64,000 nt of DNA from JAIOQJ01 sp963718635 (GCA_963718635.1 OY970367.1:2480001-2544000); one strand, 5' to 3'. Positions 1-9,749 are shown, counted from the stretch's first letter. The notes: a model not told the origin generated them from the sequence alone. Numbers and translations are program-made.

Positions 1-219
1 CAAAGCAGCAGCACGAGCCAAATGATCTTCCGCGCGAACCAGATTGTCTCTTACATCTCGCAGATTTTTACCGTTGAGCCCGGCGATTTGATCTTTACGG
101 GCACGCCTCCGGGCATCGGCCACGCGCGTACGCCGCCGATCTATCTGAAGGCTGGCGATGTGGCAGAGGTCGAGATTCAAGGCATCGGAATCTTGCGCAA
201 CCCGGTCGTCGCCGAATAA
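1..219 (+). CDS. Fumarylacetoacetate hydrolase family protein, C-terminal part (5' truncated)
   Basis: Only the last ~72 codons are in the window; the frame is open to base 1, so the ATG at 22 is internal. The segment GDLIFTGTPPGIGHAR followed by a PPIYLKAGD-type stretch is the conserved C-terminal signature of the FAH fold (fumarylacetoacetase, 2-hydroxyhepta-2,4-diene-1,7-dioate isomerase, acylpyruvase). These are metal-dependent cytosolic enzymes that cleave or isomerise oxo-acids in aromatic catabolism. The substrate cannot be told from this fragment, and the metal ligands lie upstream. hemW starts 18 bases after the stop, so the two may be co-transcribed. Confidence 0.85.
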   Translation, partial: QSSSTSQMIFRANQIVSYISQIFTVEPGDLIFTGTPPGIGHARTPPIYLKAGDVAEVEIQGIGILRNPVVAE

Positions 220-237
220 ACCGCCGGCGATATACGC

Positions 238-1368
238 ATGAACGATCTCAAGCCTCACGCGGCCTATATTCATATCCCGTTTTGCGCCCACCATTGCGGC
301 TATTGCGATTTCGCCGTCGCCACGGGTCAGGATCACTCGATCGACCTTTATCTCGAAGCTCTTAGCGTGGAGATGGGCGGCCTGCGTGAGCCGGCGCCCA
401 TGACTACGATCTTCATTGGCGGCGGGACGCCTACCTATCTTTCAGCCGAACAATTGAAACGCTTGCTCAGCGACATATGCCAATGGCTGCCGTTGGCCGA
501 CGGCGGCGAGTGGTCGATTGAATCGACGCCCGAAAGCATCACGCCGGATAAAGTTGCCATACTCGCTTCGGCCGGCGTAACGCGGGTTAGCGTCGGCGTG
601 CAGTCGTTTCAATCGCACCTGTTGCCCGTTCTCGATCGGATCCACGGCCCCGATCAAGTAGCCCCGGCGGTTACGGCTGTCCGCAAGGAAGGCTTGCAGC
701 TTTCGCTCGATCTTATTTTCGGCGTACCGGGTCAAACGTTGGACGACTGGCGTCGCGACCTTGATCGAGCTTTAGCTCTCGGTCCCGATCATCTTTCAAC
801 CTATGGCCTGACCTATGAAAAAGGGACGCCGCTTTGGAAACAGCGCCAGCGCGGCCAAGTTCGGCCTCTCGATGAAGAGAGCGAACTGGATATGTATCTG
901 CTGGCGATCGACCATTTGAACTCCGCCGGCTTCGAGCACTACGAAATATCGAATTTCGCGAGGTCGGGCCGACGCTGTAAACATAACGAGGTCTATTGGG
1001 CGAACGGCGCCCATTATGGGTTCGGCATGGGCGCTGCTCGCTACGTGCAAGGCAAGCGCGAACTGAATGTTCGCCATCTGAACGACTACATCAAGAAAGT
1101 CCTGGCGGGCGATCCGCCCACTTTCCAAAGCGAAGAGCTTCAACCCGAAGAGCGCGCGCGTGAAACGGCCGTCATCCAACTTCGGCGCAGCGACGGCATC
1201 GAGCGCGATTCTTTTTTGAGGCAAACAGGTTACTCACTCGACGACCTCATGGGAGAAAAGATCGCTCAACACGTGGCCAACGAACTATTGGCTGACGATG
1301 GCCAGCGCGTCCGGCTGACCCGGCGGGGCAAATGTCTGGCGGATGCTGTAGTTGCCGATTTGCTATGA
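238..1368 (+). CDS. hemW: Radical SAM heme chaperone HemW (coproporphyrinogen III oxidase-like)
   Basis: The 376-residue protein has the family's usual length. The [4Fe-4S]/SAM motif C-x3-C-x2-C is at Cys16, Cys20 and Cys23 (IPFCAHHCGYCDF). GGGTPTYL near residue 62 is the SAM-binding glycine motif, and the C-terminal third resembles the HemN C-terminal domain. The single residue between the second and third motif positions and the lack of the extra HemN N-terminal segment favour HemW, which binds heme and delivers it to respiratory enzymes, over genuine HemN. The ATG at 238 follows the upstream gene closely. A HemN-like oxidase activity cannot be fully excluded from sequence alone. Confidence 0.9.
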   Translation: MNDLKPHAAYIHIPFCAHHCGYCDFAVATGQDHSIDLYLEALSVEMGGLREPAPMTTIFIGGGTPTYLSAEQLKRLLSDICQWLPLADGGEWSIESTPESITPDKVAILASAGVTRVSVGVQSFQSHLLPVLDRIHGPDQVAPAVTAVRKEGLQLSLDLIFGVPGQTLDDWRRDLDRALALGPDHLSTYGLTYEKGTPLWKQRQRGQVRPLDEESELDMYLLAIDHLNSAGFEHYEISNFARSGRRCKHNEVYWANGAHYGFGMGAARYVQGKRELNVRHLNDYIKKVLAGDPPTFQSEELQPEERARETAVIQLRRSDGIERDSFLRQTGYSLDDLMGEKIAQHVANELLADDGQRVRLTRRGKCLADAVVADLL

Positions 1369-1424
1369 AGGTCCGCTAACCAATTATGGCGAATGTATGT
1401 AAAGAGCTCGGGTCCTTTCTTACC

Positions 1425-1556
1425 CTCCCCCTGGCTTTGCAGGGGGAGGGCAGGGTGGGGGCAGAGCGGTTTGCCCATCAACGAACGTGTCGGCACCCGT
1501 AGCCTTTCCCCCCACCCCACCCTCCCCCCGCAAAGCCGGGGGGAGGGTGGGAAGGT
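1425..1556. repeat. Dispersed GC-rich palindromic repeat, family D (gap 1369-1671)
   Basis: Two arms, CCCTCCCCCTGGCTTTGC followed by its complement-like GGGGGAGGG and a second CCCTCCCCCCGCAAAGC block, form a long imperfect hairpin. The same text recurs near 28400-28530, 41460-41600, 42525-42560 and 63410-63445. Short ORFs cross it on both strands but have no protein character. It fills most of the 303-base gap between hemW and the next gene. Confidence 0.8.
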
Positions 1557-1671
1557 TATGAAGGTGCAACGGTCGAATCTGAAACCATCAGAACTTCCTT
1601 TTGCGTGCCGGGTTCCATCTGATAGGATTTCGTCTGGCAAGCACCACCACCCTTTTTGGAAGTAAACTCTC

Positions 1672-2046
1672 ATGATTCGCGTACTCTTCGGCTTGATTCT
1701 CGTTGCTGGCATCGCGGCGATCCTCAGCGATCCGCAGACCCTTTTGGCTCAAAAGGGGGGCAATAGCGGGGTCGTCAAGAAAATTGATCCCGCGACTGGA
1801 ACCATTACTTTCACGATGCAAGTTCCCATTAAAGGGACCAAGAAAAAGACGGAGCTCGGCGAGAAGGAATTTTTCCTGACCGACGATGCTAAGGTCACCA
1901 TCAATGAAGGCGGCCAAACCAAGACAATGACCGGCAAAGAAGCGATCGCGGCCGGCGTCGTCAAAGCCGGCACGGCCGCAACGTTCGTTCCCGATGATTT
2001 GAAATTGAAGGAACTCACGCTCGGCGGCGGCAAGAAGATGAAGTAA
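1672..2046 (+). CDS. Small secreted protein of unknown function
   Basis: The 124-residue product begins with a clear Sec signal peptide (MIRVLFGLILVAGIAAIL, probable cleavage near LLAQ, residue ~27). The rest is a lysine- and threonine-rich, beta-strand-like domain (KKIDPATGTITFTMQVP, then GEKEFFLTDDAKVTI). Similar short exported proteins are common in planctomycetes, but I recognise no named family. It is alone in its unit: a repeat lies upstream and a terminator-like hairpin follows. Function unknown. Confidence 0.7.
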   Translation: MIRVLFGLILVAGIAAILSDPQTLLAQKGGNSGVVKKIDPATGTITFTMQVPIKGTKKKTELGEKEFFLTDDAKVTINEGGQTKTMTGKEAIAAGVVKAGTAATFVPDDLKLKELTLGGGKKMK

Positions 2047-2121
2047 AGCGAGCGTCCGAGCCCGGAGCGAAGCGACGGATAACGTTGAACGTCGCTCAAG
2101 CTTCCGGCTCGGATAAGCGTC

Positions 2122-2142
2122 GAACAGGCCGGGAGGCCTGTT
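2122..2142. terminator. Hairpin between convergent genes
   Basis: GAACAGGCC and GGCCTGTTC are separated by three bases, giving a perfect 9-bp stem. It sits between the stop of the plus-strand secreted protein and the stop of the minus-strand nrfD-like gene, the expected place for a bidirectional terminator. There is no long U tract. Confidence 0.5.
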
Positions 2143-2158
2143 CCCACTGGCAACTCGG

Positions 2159-3037
2159 CTACATAAGCGGCCGAGCGGGTAGATGAACAATTACCGCGCG
2201 AGAAATAAAGCCTGCCATGAAGATGCACAAGCCAGCCGCCATTTCACCAACTTTTCCGCCGATGGCGAGAAAGGCCAACGGCAAAACGACGCCGACGACG
2301 ATGGAAACCCATCCAATAAGCATCAGTTGTTGTCGAAGATGTCGACGCCGCAGTTCGGGCAGCAGTTCACGTCCAAGCAAAAGCCAAGGCACGAAGTTGA
2401 GCCCAACGAGCACAGCCAACGCTGTGCGCAAAAGGCGTGTGCTATTCGTCTCGCCCATTGCATGACTCAAGATAAGCATCTCGGCACAGCCAAAGACGAT
2501 GGCCGAGTTGGCCAAATAGCCGCCAAGCCAGCGGGCATCTTTCCAGCCGGGCTGGGCGCCGGTACTGAAGAGCACCCCTTTGTAGACGCAGGAACCGAGA
2601 GCGGGCAGTAGTCCCGCAATTACCAACGCGATATGCGCGGAATGCCAGAACGCACCTTGCAGGCCGAGCAAATCGAGGGCGACGATGGCCGTCAGCGGCA
2701 GCGAGTAAACGGTAAGACACCAGGTGCCCAGCGACATCGGCGAACTCGGCTTGAAGACGCGCAGCATATGATGAAAACGCGCACGATGGCCGAGGTCGAG
2801 CACCAGAAATAAGAGATCGATCATCAAGAAAATGAAAGCGAAGAGATAAGCCCATCGCGCCAATTCTCGAAAGAGATCAGGGCGCGCCAGTTCCGCCACT
2901 CCAGCGACAAGGAATAGGCCCGTCGTCATCCCGTTAAGTAAGACATCCCAAACGACGAGGCTGTGCCAGTTCGGCGGCTTGGTGATGTCGCGCCCGGCAT
3001 AGCCGGCCAGCTTCGTCAGGGGCGTGGCATGTGTCAT
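2159..3037 (-). CDS. NrfD/PsrC-type membrane subunit of formate dehydrogenase
   Basis: This 292-residue polytopic membrane protein has about eight hydrophobic segments. The pattern around FLMIDLLFLVLDLG and the Trp/Ser/Leu-rich first helices match the NrfD/polysulfide-reductase membrane family. Such subunits anchor periplasmic or cytoplasmic iron-sulfur oxidoreductases and exchange electrons with the quinone pool, often without heme. The gene starts one base beyond the stop of the ferredoxin subunit gene and closes the formate dehydrogenase operon. It replaces the cytochrome b subunit (FdnI) of the E. coli enzyme. The direction of electron flow cannot be told from sequence. Confidence 0.85.
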   Translation of the reverse strand: MTHATPLTKLAGYAGRDITKPPNWHSLVVWDVLLNGMTTGLFLVAGVAELARPDLFRELARWAYLFAFIFLMIDLLFLVLDLGHRARFHHMLRVFKPSSPMSLGTWCLTVYSLPLTAIVALDLLGLQGAFWHSAHIALVIAGLLPALGSCVYKGVLFSTGAQPGWKDARWLGGYLANSAIVFGCAEMLILSHAMGETNSTRLLRTALAVLVGLNFVPWLLLGRELLPELRRRHLRQQLMLIGWVSIVVGVVLPLAFLAIGGKVGEMAAGLCIFMAGFISRAVIVHLPARPLM

Positions 3038-3038
3038 A

Positions 3039-4013
3039 TCAGGAGCCCATCGCCAGGAAAATCGCTAACAACGCCGCTAAGCCGCCAACAGCGCCCAAGA
3101 TCGAACGGACATAATCGCCTTTCATATGAAGCCAGGGATTGAACGGGGCAGCGGGCAGGCCATAGACATCGGGCTTATCGACCAGCAGATAAAAGGAGTT
3201 CAATTCGGAATAGGTCTCACTCGCTTTGTCGCCATATAAATAGGCGCTAGATACCCCTCGGCCGTGCAGGTGTTCAACGCGCTGTTGGGCGCGTTCACGT
3301 AGCTCAGTCAGCGGGCCAAATTGAATCGACTGCGTCGGGCAGGCTTTAGCACATGCGGGAACCAGGCCATCGCGCTGGCGATCGAAACAGAGCGTACACT
3401 TGTGAGCGTGGCCATCGAAACTGCTGCGTGTGATGACGCCGAACGGACAAGCCGAGATGCAATAAGCGCAGCCGTTGCAGATGTCGGGCTGAATGTAGAC
3501 GTTGCCGAATTCGTTGTAAACAATGGCCCCGGTCGGACACGCCTGTTGACAGGGCGAAGCGGCGCAGTGCTTGCAAACGTCGCTCATCATCAACCAGCGA
3601 TTGAGCGTCGGCGGCGGTCCTATGAGGTCGAGACCGATGCGCTGGCCTTCTGGTTGGCTAGACACTCCTGATCGCGCGTTGACGGGCACTTCATCGAGCC
3701 CGAATTGCTCGATGAACTTCACATGCCGCCATGAAGTGGCCGACAGCGCTTCCGTGTTGTCGTAGCTGTTGCCCGACCAGTGATAAGTCTCAGCGGGAAG
3801 CTGGTTCCACTGCTTGCAGGCGACTTCGCATGCCTTGCAGCCGATGCATACGGTGGTATCGGTATAGAAGCCCATCGGCTCCTGTGGCGCTGGCTTCTCC
3901 CCTCGCCGAAAGGGTTCGACAAAGTGATGCAGCAAGGCTGCGAGCCAGCCCGGCGCTTTCTCGGCAGACATATTTTGTTGCCGATCAACAACAGCGGTTT
4001 CGTTATTGACCAT
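3039..4013 (-). CDS. fdhB: Formate dehydrogenase iron-sulfur (beta) subunit
   Basis: The 324-residue protein carries four ferredoxin-type cysteine clusters: CIGCKACEVACKQW near residue 55, CKHCAASPCQQACP near 150, CNGCAYCISACP near 180, and CTLCFDRQRDGLVPACAKACP-type spacing near 205. This is the four-cluster arrangement of FdnH/FdoH. A single C-terminal hydrophobic helix (GGLAALLAIFLAMGS) can anchor it to the membrane. It would pass electrons from the molybdenum/tungsten subunit to the NrfD-like partner. Its ATG lies inside the last codons of fdhA (11-base overlap), which implies translational coupling. Confidence 0.93.
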   Translation of the reverse strand: MVNNETAVVDRQQNMSAEKAPGWLAALLHHFVEPFRRGEKPAPQEPMGFYTDTTVCIGCKACEVACKQWNQLPAETYHWSGNSYDNTEALSATSWRHVKFIEQFGLDEVPVNARSGVSSQPEGQRIGLDLIGPPPTLNRWLMMSDVCKHCAASPCQQACPTGAIVYNEFGNVYIQPDICNGCAYCISACPFGVITRSSFDGHAHKCTLCFDRQRDGLVPACAKACPTQSIQFGPLTELRERAQQRVEHLHGRGVSSAYLYGDKASETYSELNSFYLLVDKPDVYGLPAAPFNPWLHMKGDYVRSILGAVGGLAALLAIFLAMGS

Positions 4014-7000
4014 GAGCGAATTTCCCTTCGGGTTGGGCGGCCGTCGCGGTGTCGGGAATGGTCTTTTCCGTCGGCCAAGCAGTGAAAGGCATCGTCGCTT
4101 CGCGGGGCGCTCCGCTCAGTCGGCCGGGATGAACCTGGCAGAGAAAGACTTTGGCTTCGTGCATGCTCACGTTTGGATCGGCGACAAGCGAAGTGAGATC
4201 GTTGGCATTGCCGCCAACTGTCTCACCGGCGAAGCTCCAGTGAAAAGGTAGGCCGATTTGATGGACGACGCGCTCGCCCACCTTCAATGGCTGCATACGC
4301 CGGGTGACCATCGCGCGAGCTTCAATAAGGCCGCGCGGCGATTGCACGGTCATCCAGCCGGCATGGGTGATGCCGCGTTCCGCCGCCAACTCATGGCTTA
4401 GCTCGGCGAACATGGCCGGCTGCAGTTCGTTGAGCCAGCTGTTGAATCGGCTCATGGGCCCGCTGAGATAATGCTCGGTAAGGCGAAAGGTGCAAGCGAT
4501 CACCGGGAACTGTTCCGTCGCCTGCAGGGCTAATTCGTTCAATGGGCCGGCGAAGGTTCGCACGGTTGGCGTCGAGCGCTGACTTGGATGAACGGCATTA
4601 GGCAGTGGCGATTCCAACGGCTCGTAGTATGCTGGAAAAGGCCCGTCCTTAACGGCCCCGGGCGCAAATAGCCACGCAACGCCATCCGGCTTCATGATGA
4701 ACGGTTGATCGCCGGCGATGGCCTTCATCCCTTTCGCATCGGGCTCAGGCCGATATCCTGGCGGCTTCTCCGGCTCGAAATCGGGTTGATCGTCGCCAAC
4801 CCAGCGCGTCAGCGCTTTCGTCCCACCAGATGAGCTTCTTGCGTTCGGACCAAGGCCGGCCTTCCGGATCGGCGGAAGCCCGATTGTACATAACCCGGCG
4901 ATTGTGCGGCCACGCAAAACCCCAATCGGGCTGCAGAGGGTTGTCTCCGATTTTGCGCTCATGCGCCCGATTACGACCCGGCTCGGGAAAGACGCCGCTG
5001 TAAATCCAGCAGCCGCAAGCGGTCGAGCCATCATCTTTCAGATCGGAAAAGCCGCGTAGGAGTTTAGGTCTACCGGTGCGTGAATCGATTTCCTTCAGGT
5101 TGCAACCGTTCAATTCCATCAAGATTTTTTCGACGTTCGGCTCGCCAACGATACGGCTTACAGTTCCATCGGGCAGATGTTCGGGCTCATCGAAATCGTA
5201 ATCCCACGTCAAATTCAGCAGAGGCTGATCGTGCGCATCGGTGGAACCGGCGTAAAGCTGTTTCAGCCGTTTGCCGAGGTTGTAGACGAACCAGGCATCC
5301 GAGCGGCAATCGCCGATCGGGTCGATCGCCTTACCGTGCCATTGCAGCAAGCGCTGAGTATTGGTGAGCGTCCCTTCTTTCTCAGGCGCGGCCGCAGCCG
5401 GGAACAAGAAAACTTCCGTCTTGATCTGCGATGAAGGCGGCGCGTTCGGATCGTCTTTCCAAAAGACGGCGCTTTCGGTTTCAAACCAGTCGAGCACGAC
5501 GAGCCAATCCAAGTTGCGCAGGCCCGCGCGATGGAGCCCGGCATTGGGGCCGCCTCCCGCCGGGTTTTGGCCAAAAAGAAAGTAGCCAGTCAATTCCCCG
5601 CGCGACATTCGATCAAACGTCGGCAACTGCGAATAGTCGCCATCGACGCGCGGCAGCCAATCGAAGCGGAAATCGTTATCGGGCTGGGCGGCCTCGCCGT
5701 AATAGGCTTTGAGCAGGCTGACGATAAACTCGCGAAAGTTAGCCCAGTAACCTGTCGGCAAGCCTTCGTACTTGACGTACGAATCCAAAGTGTCGTGGCC
5801 CGAGTCGGCAGCGGGTTGTGGCAGATAGCCGGGCAGTAGATCGTAGAGCGTTGGAACGTCGGTTGAACCTTGGATGCTCGAATGCCCGCGCATCGCCATG
5901 ATGCCGCCGCCGGGCCGGCCGATGTTGCCGAGCAGCAGCTGCACAATGCCGGCCGCGCGGATGATCTGTACGCCGGTGGTGTGTTGCGTCCAACCGACTG
6001 CGTAGACGATGCAACTCGTGCGCTCGCGATTTGAATTCGCGCACAACTCTTCGGCGACATAGAGTAACTGTTCGGGCGTGCAACCGCACACGTCCGCGAC
6101 CATCTGCGGCGTGTAGCGTTCAAAATGGCGTCGCAACAGTTGCATGACGCAGCGCGGGTGCTGCAATGTTGGATCGCGCGGCGGCTCACCCGCCGGCGCA
6201 TCGGTCATGTCGGAACGCGGCGAACCATGCGTGGAAGCTCCGCCCATCACTGCCGCGCCGTGGACGCCATGCCCTCCTTTTTGACTTTGCTGCCCTCCTT
6301 TGCTCTCACTGGTAGACCCTTCATATCCCCATCTGCCTTTGACCGCGTCATAGGTTCCCGACTCGGCGTCGTAACCGCTGAAGAGCCCGGCTAGATCTTC
6401 CGTATCTTGAAAGCCTTCTTGGATGATGGTGGCCGCATTGGTGTAGGCCAACACGTATTCTTTGAACCAACGCTCGTTGCTGAGAATGTAATGAATGATG
6501 CCGCCGAGAAAGGCGATATCGCTGCCGGCGCGGATGCCGACAAAGGTATCGCACAAGGCGGACATGCGCGTGAAGCGTGGATCAACGTGGATGAGCTTGG
6601 CGCCCTTTTCTTTCGCCTTCATGGGCCAGCGAAAACCGACGGGGTGGGCCTCCGCCATGTTGGAGCCCATGAACAGAATGCAATCGCTGTTCGCCAGATC
6701 CTGCTGATAGGAAGTAGCTGCACCTCGACCAAAGGAGGCGCCCAGACCGGGCACCGAGGCCGAGTGTCAGATCCTTGCTTGATTCTCCACCGATAAGACT
6801 CCAAGGCCCGCTGAGAAGAGTTTCTTGATCAGATAGTTTTCTTCGACATCCAACGTCGCCCCGCCAAGAGCGCCGACAGTTCGAACAGCGCGATCGCCAA
6901 TTTTGTTTTTCTGTAGCTCGGCATCGCGTGCGCTCTTTAATCGTTGGGCAATCTGCTCCATCGCCCAGTCGATCGATTTCGTCTCCCAGCGATCCGAATG

Positions 7001-7288
7001 GGGCGCACGATAAAGCACGTTCTTCACGCGATGATCGTTCACCGCCAGTTGATAAGCATTCGCGCCTTTGGGACAAAGAGTCCCTTCGTTGATCGGGCTG
7101 CGCGGGTCGCCTTCGATGTCGATCAGCTGCCCGCCCTTCGTATAGATCAGTTGGCCGCAGCCGACAGCACAATAAGGGCAGACGCTTTCCGTGACAGCGG
7201 CTCCGCGCAAGCGCGACGTCTTGGCGCTCGTCTGCCGGCTGAACGGTTGCGGCTTCGATGATACTTGGAGTGGGAACATGATTGACAC
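4003..7288 (-). CDS. fdhA: Formate dehydrogenase catalytic subunit, selenocysteine-containing (one apparent frameshift)
   Basis: This molybdopterin oxidoreductase of about 1,095 residues resembles E. coli FdnG throughout. The N-terminal [4Fe-4S] motif is CPYCAVGC, followed by TLCPKGA. After SVENQARI comes an in-frame TGA (6767-6769), then HSASVPGLGASFGRGA, matching the FdnG context DNQARV-Sec-HG. The stop is therefore read as the catalytic selenocysteine. Later conserved blocks include AEAHPVGFRW, LLGNIGRPGGG, RASADPEG and KPDGVAWLFAPG. A glycine/serine-rich insertion of ~50 residues lies near 6200-6310. Near 4803-4822 the frame shifts by one base between KLIWWDE and RWVGDDQPDF, probably an indel error. 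No twin-arginine motif is visible at the N terminus, so export is doubtful. Confidence 0.93.
6737..6769 (-). promoter_or_regulatory. Bacterial SECIS element directing UGA decoding as selenocysteine
   Basis: On the minus strand the TGA at 6769-6767 is followed by 11 bases and then GGTGCCC-GGTCT-GGGCGCC, a 7-bp stem (one G-U pair) with a GGUCU loop. In E. coli fdhF the UGA is likewise followed by 11 bases, then a stem capped by AGGUCU, the part bound by SelB. Both spacing and loop agree. SelA, SelB, SelC and SelD must be encoded outside this window. Confidence 0.9.
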
Positions 7289-7395
7289 CTACGGTGATAT
7301 CCAAGCGGTAAATCGCGATGTGAAACTATTATAAGACAGGAGCAACGGGTATAGGCAAGCAGTTAGCCGCGACCTCAGCAAAAAACGAATTCCCG

Positions 7396-7512
7396 TTTAG
7401 CCGCGACTCGAAGGCTTTGCGAAGAGTCGCGTGCCGCCCGCTATCAAATACACGCTGCATCTGTCGTCGCGGTTCGCGCGACTCTTCGCAAAGCCTTCGA
7501 GTCGCGGCTAAA
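7396..7512. repeat. Perfect 36-base inverted repeat (gap 7289-7608)
   Basis: The arm at 7396-7431 (TTTAGCCGCGACTCGAAGG and onward) is exactly reverse-complementary to 7477-7512, with a 45-base loop. It lies in the 320-base gap between the starts of fdhA (minus) and the end of the dehydrogenase gene (minus). Related text beginning AGCCGCGA occurs near 36825, 48632 and 55945. Nothing else is evident in the gap. Confidence 0.85.
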
Positions 7513-7608
7513 CACCTCTTCGCAAACCGTTGGCGCCGCGTTGGCAAAATGCGCAAAAAATAATAACGAAGCGCCAGCAGCAATGCTCTGACTTCGCAGC
7601 TCTGACTA

Positions 7609-8664
7609 TTAATAAGCTGGCGGTATAACATTTAACTCGCCAGCCAGCTTGGTCAGCAAGCTCCAGGTGCCTTCGGCGATGGCGATGCCCTCGGCGATTC
7701 GCTTCTGTTTCGTCAATCGTTCGGGATCGCCGGGCAGCGTGATTGATGCAACCCCGGCGGCGCAGGGCGTATGGCGCACGAAGTCGCTCAGCTTGCCGGC
7801 TTCGCTCAGGAAATGCTCGCTGCCGCCGAAGTGAGCGGTATCGAACAAGACGAAAACGACCGTATTGCCAAGGCCGGGCAACGGCGCTTCGGGACGGCTG
7901 CACTGGCCGCCCGACAGGCCGCCAGCAAGGACATCGAGCAAGAGTCCCAAACCAAACCCTTTGTAGGCTTGTTGACCGCCGAATGGCAGGATGCTGCCGC
8001 GCGGCTCGTTGTAGAGGGCGCCGGCATCATTGGTCGGTTGGCCTAGATGGTCGATCAACCAGCCGTCCGGGGTCTTTTCGCCCTTTTGAAAATTTACGCG
8101 GACCTTTCCTTCTGCGACAGCGCTGGTGCCGATATCGAGGACAAGCGGCGCTGAAGGAGTAGGCGCGCCGAGACAGAGCGGGTTGGTGCTGATACGGCCT
8201 TCGGTGCCGCCGGGCGGCGCAACGCGTCTGCCCGAGCCATGCGAATTGACGGTGGCAAAAAAAGCCATGCCGAGCTCGGCCGCCCATTCGGCATATTCGC
8301 CAAGCCTGCCGATATGCCCGCAACGGCGCAGAGTTCCCGCTGCAATGCCGAGTGCTTTCGCCTTCGGCTTTAAGATATCAAGAAGCCGGTAGGCTTGAAC
8401 TTGGCCGAGACCCCAGCCGGCGTCGCCGCTGTACATGGCCGGCGTCTCATGCAAGGTTTCCAAGGGTACATTACCGTGTAGCTTGCCTTCACGCAGGTAG
8501 CCGATGTATTGGGGAACGCGCATGATGCCGTGCGAATCGTGGCCGCACAGATTCGAGTCGACCAGGCTGCCGGATACAATGCGAGCCTCTTCAGGCGGCA
8601 GGCCGGCCGCGATGAATAATTCGCTGCAAAATTGGCGAAGCGGTTCGGCTTGCAGTGTTGGCAT
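7609..8664 (-). CDS. Malate/L-lactate dehydrogenase family oxidoreductase (Ldh/YlbC type)
   Basis: The ~351-residue protein belongs to the NAD(P)-dependent LDH2/MDH2 family (ureidoglycolate, 2,3-diketogulonate, sulfolactate and malate dehydrogenases), which is not a Rossmann fold. The signature blocks are present: GHDSHGIMRVPQY near residue 50, NSHGSGRRVAPPGG, ISTNPLCLGAPT, and YKGFGLGLLLDVLAGGLSG. The ATG at 8664 is chosen over 8685 because an AAAGG sequence precedes it. It diverges from the aldose epimerase gene. The exact 2-hydroxyacid substrate cannot be assigned. Confidence 0.88.
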   Translation of the reverse strand: MPTLQAEPLRQFCSELFIAAGLPPEEARIVSGSLVDSNLCGHDSHGIMRVPQYIGYLREGKLHGNVPLETLHETPAMYSGDAGWGLGQVQAYRLLDILKPKAKALGIAAGTLRRCGHIGRLGEYAEWAAELGMAFFATVNSHGSGRRVAPPGGTEGRISTNPLCLGAPTPSAPLVLDIGTSAVAEGKVRVNFQKGEKTPDGWLIDHLGQPTNDAGALYNEPRGSILPFGGQQAYKGFGLGLLLDVLAGGLSGGQCSRPEAPLPGLGNTVVFVLFDTAHFGGSEHFLSEAGKLSDFVRHTPCAAGVASITLPGDPERLTKQKRIAEGIAIAEGTWSLLTKLAGELNVIPPAY

Positions 8665-8727
8665 TGGCGCACCTTTCGTTATCATGGCTCAAGCCAGAAC
8701 AAATCACATCTCTGGAGTTCTACGGCT

Positions 8728-9749
8728 ATGTTCTATCACATCGAGACGGACGAACGGATGGCGGGCGGCAAGAATGGCACGGTTTACACGCTCATGCACA
8801 ACGGCGGCGCACGGGCCGAAATCTGGCCGGCGCATGGATTCAACTGTTTGCGCTGGCAAGTCGACACCGACAACGGGCGAGCCGACCTGCTTTACAGTGC
8901 GCCCGACTGGGCAACGAATCCCGTCCCGACCCGCAGCGGCATCCCGATTCTTTTCCCATTTCCGAATCGGATTCGCGATGGCAAATATAACTTTGGCGGA
9001 AAAGATTACAACCTTCCGCTAAACGATCCCGCGAAGAAGAATGCCATTCACGGCTTCGCGCCGCGCCATTCCTGCGCGTGTTCGGCTATGAAGCATCAAG
9101 CGCTTCCGCGTGGATCCACGCTGATTTCCAGGCTTCGGTCAATGCGCCGGAAACGCTTTCCTTTTGGCCTGCCGACTATCTGCTCTCGGTGGTCTACCGG
9201 CTTACAGCGAAAACGCTGCGAATCGAATCGCGCGTGCGGAACGTCGGCGAGAATCCGCTGCCGTTCGGCCTCGGCTTTCATCCCTATTTTCGCTTTCCTT
9301 CACGCGATGCGACGATTGATCAGGCACGGCTTCATGCGCCGGCCCGTTCCGTTTGGGAGTGCATCGACAACCTCCCGACGGGCAAACGGCTGCCGGTGAG
9401 CGACAGCCTGAACTGGAACACATCGCGCACTTTGGCCGGCGCAACTCGACACGCCCTATACGGGTCTGGGCGCGTGCGCGAGCAAGCCGACGGCTTGTTG
9501 CTGCGGGCGGAATTAACGCATTCGAGCATGAATGGTTCCGTGCAGGTCTGGACCAGCGGCGATTTTCGGGAGTCCGTTTTGTTCACCCCGCCGCATCGCC
9601 AAGCTGTATGCATCGAGCCTTATACCTGCGCTACTGATGCGATCAACTTGGAAGCACAAGGTGTCGATGCCGGCTGGAAGGTGTTGCAGCCCGATGATGT
9701 CTGGACGGGCGTGGTTGAATTTCGTTGGGAAGCGCACGGCGACCTTTGA
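8728..9749 (+). CDS. Aldose 1-epimerase (mutarotase) family protein, split by a frameshift
   Basis: The first frame gives MFYHIETDERMAGGKNGTVY and runs through IPILFPFPNRI and NAIHGFA, the mutarotase N-terminal hallmarks (substrate Arg and His). Near 9055-9075 the frame must change by one missing base. The second frame continues VFGYEASSASAWIHADFQ, then GLGFHPYFRF (catalytic His region) and CIEPYTCATDAIN (Glu region). Together they make a protein of ~340 residues, normal for the family. It would interconvert hexose anomers or, as a YeaD-like member, hexose-6-phosphates. The split looks like a sequence error because both halves keep all family motifs. Confidence 0.85.

Noticed and set aside
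1393..1665. Ninety-residue ORF after hemW
   Set aside because: It spans the family D repeat and has no initiation signal or family similarity.
4003..5034. Separate gene for the C-terminal part of the formate dehydrogenase
   Set aside because: Its first ~80 residues are out-of-frame text; similarity to FdnG starts exactly where the upstream frame loses it.
6767..6769. The TGA in fdhA as a nonsense mutation or gene boundary
   Set aside because: Family context matches the selenocysteine site and a SECIS hairpin follows at the right distance.
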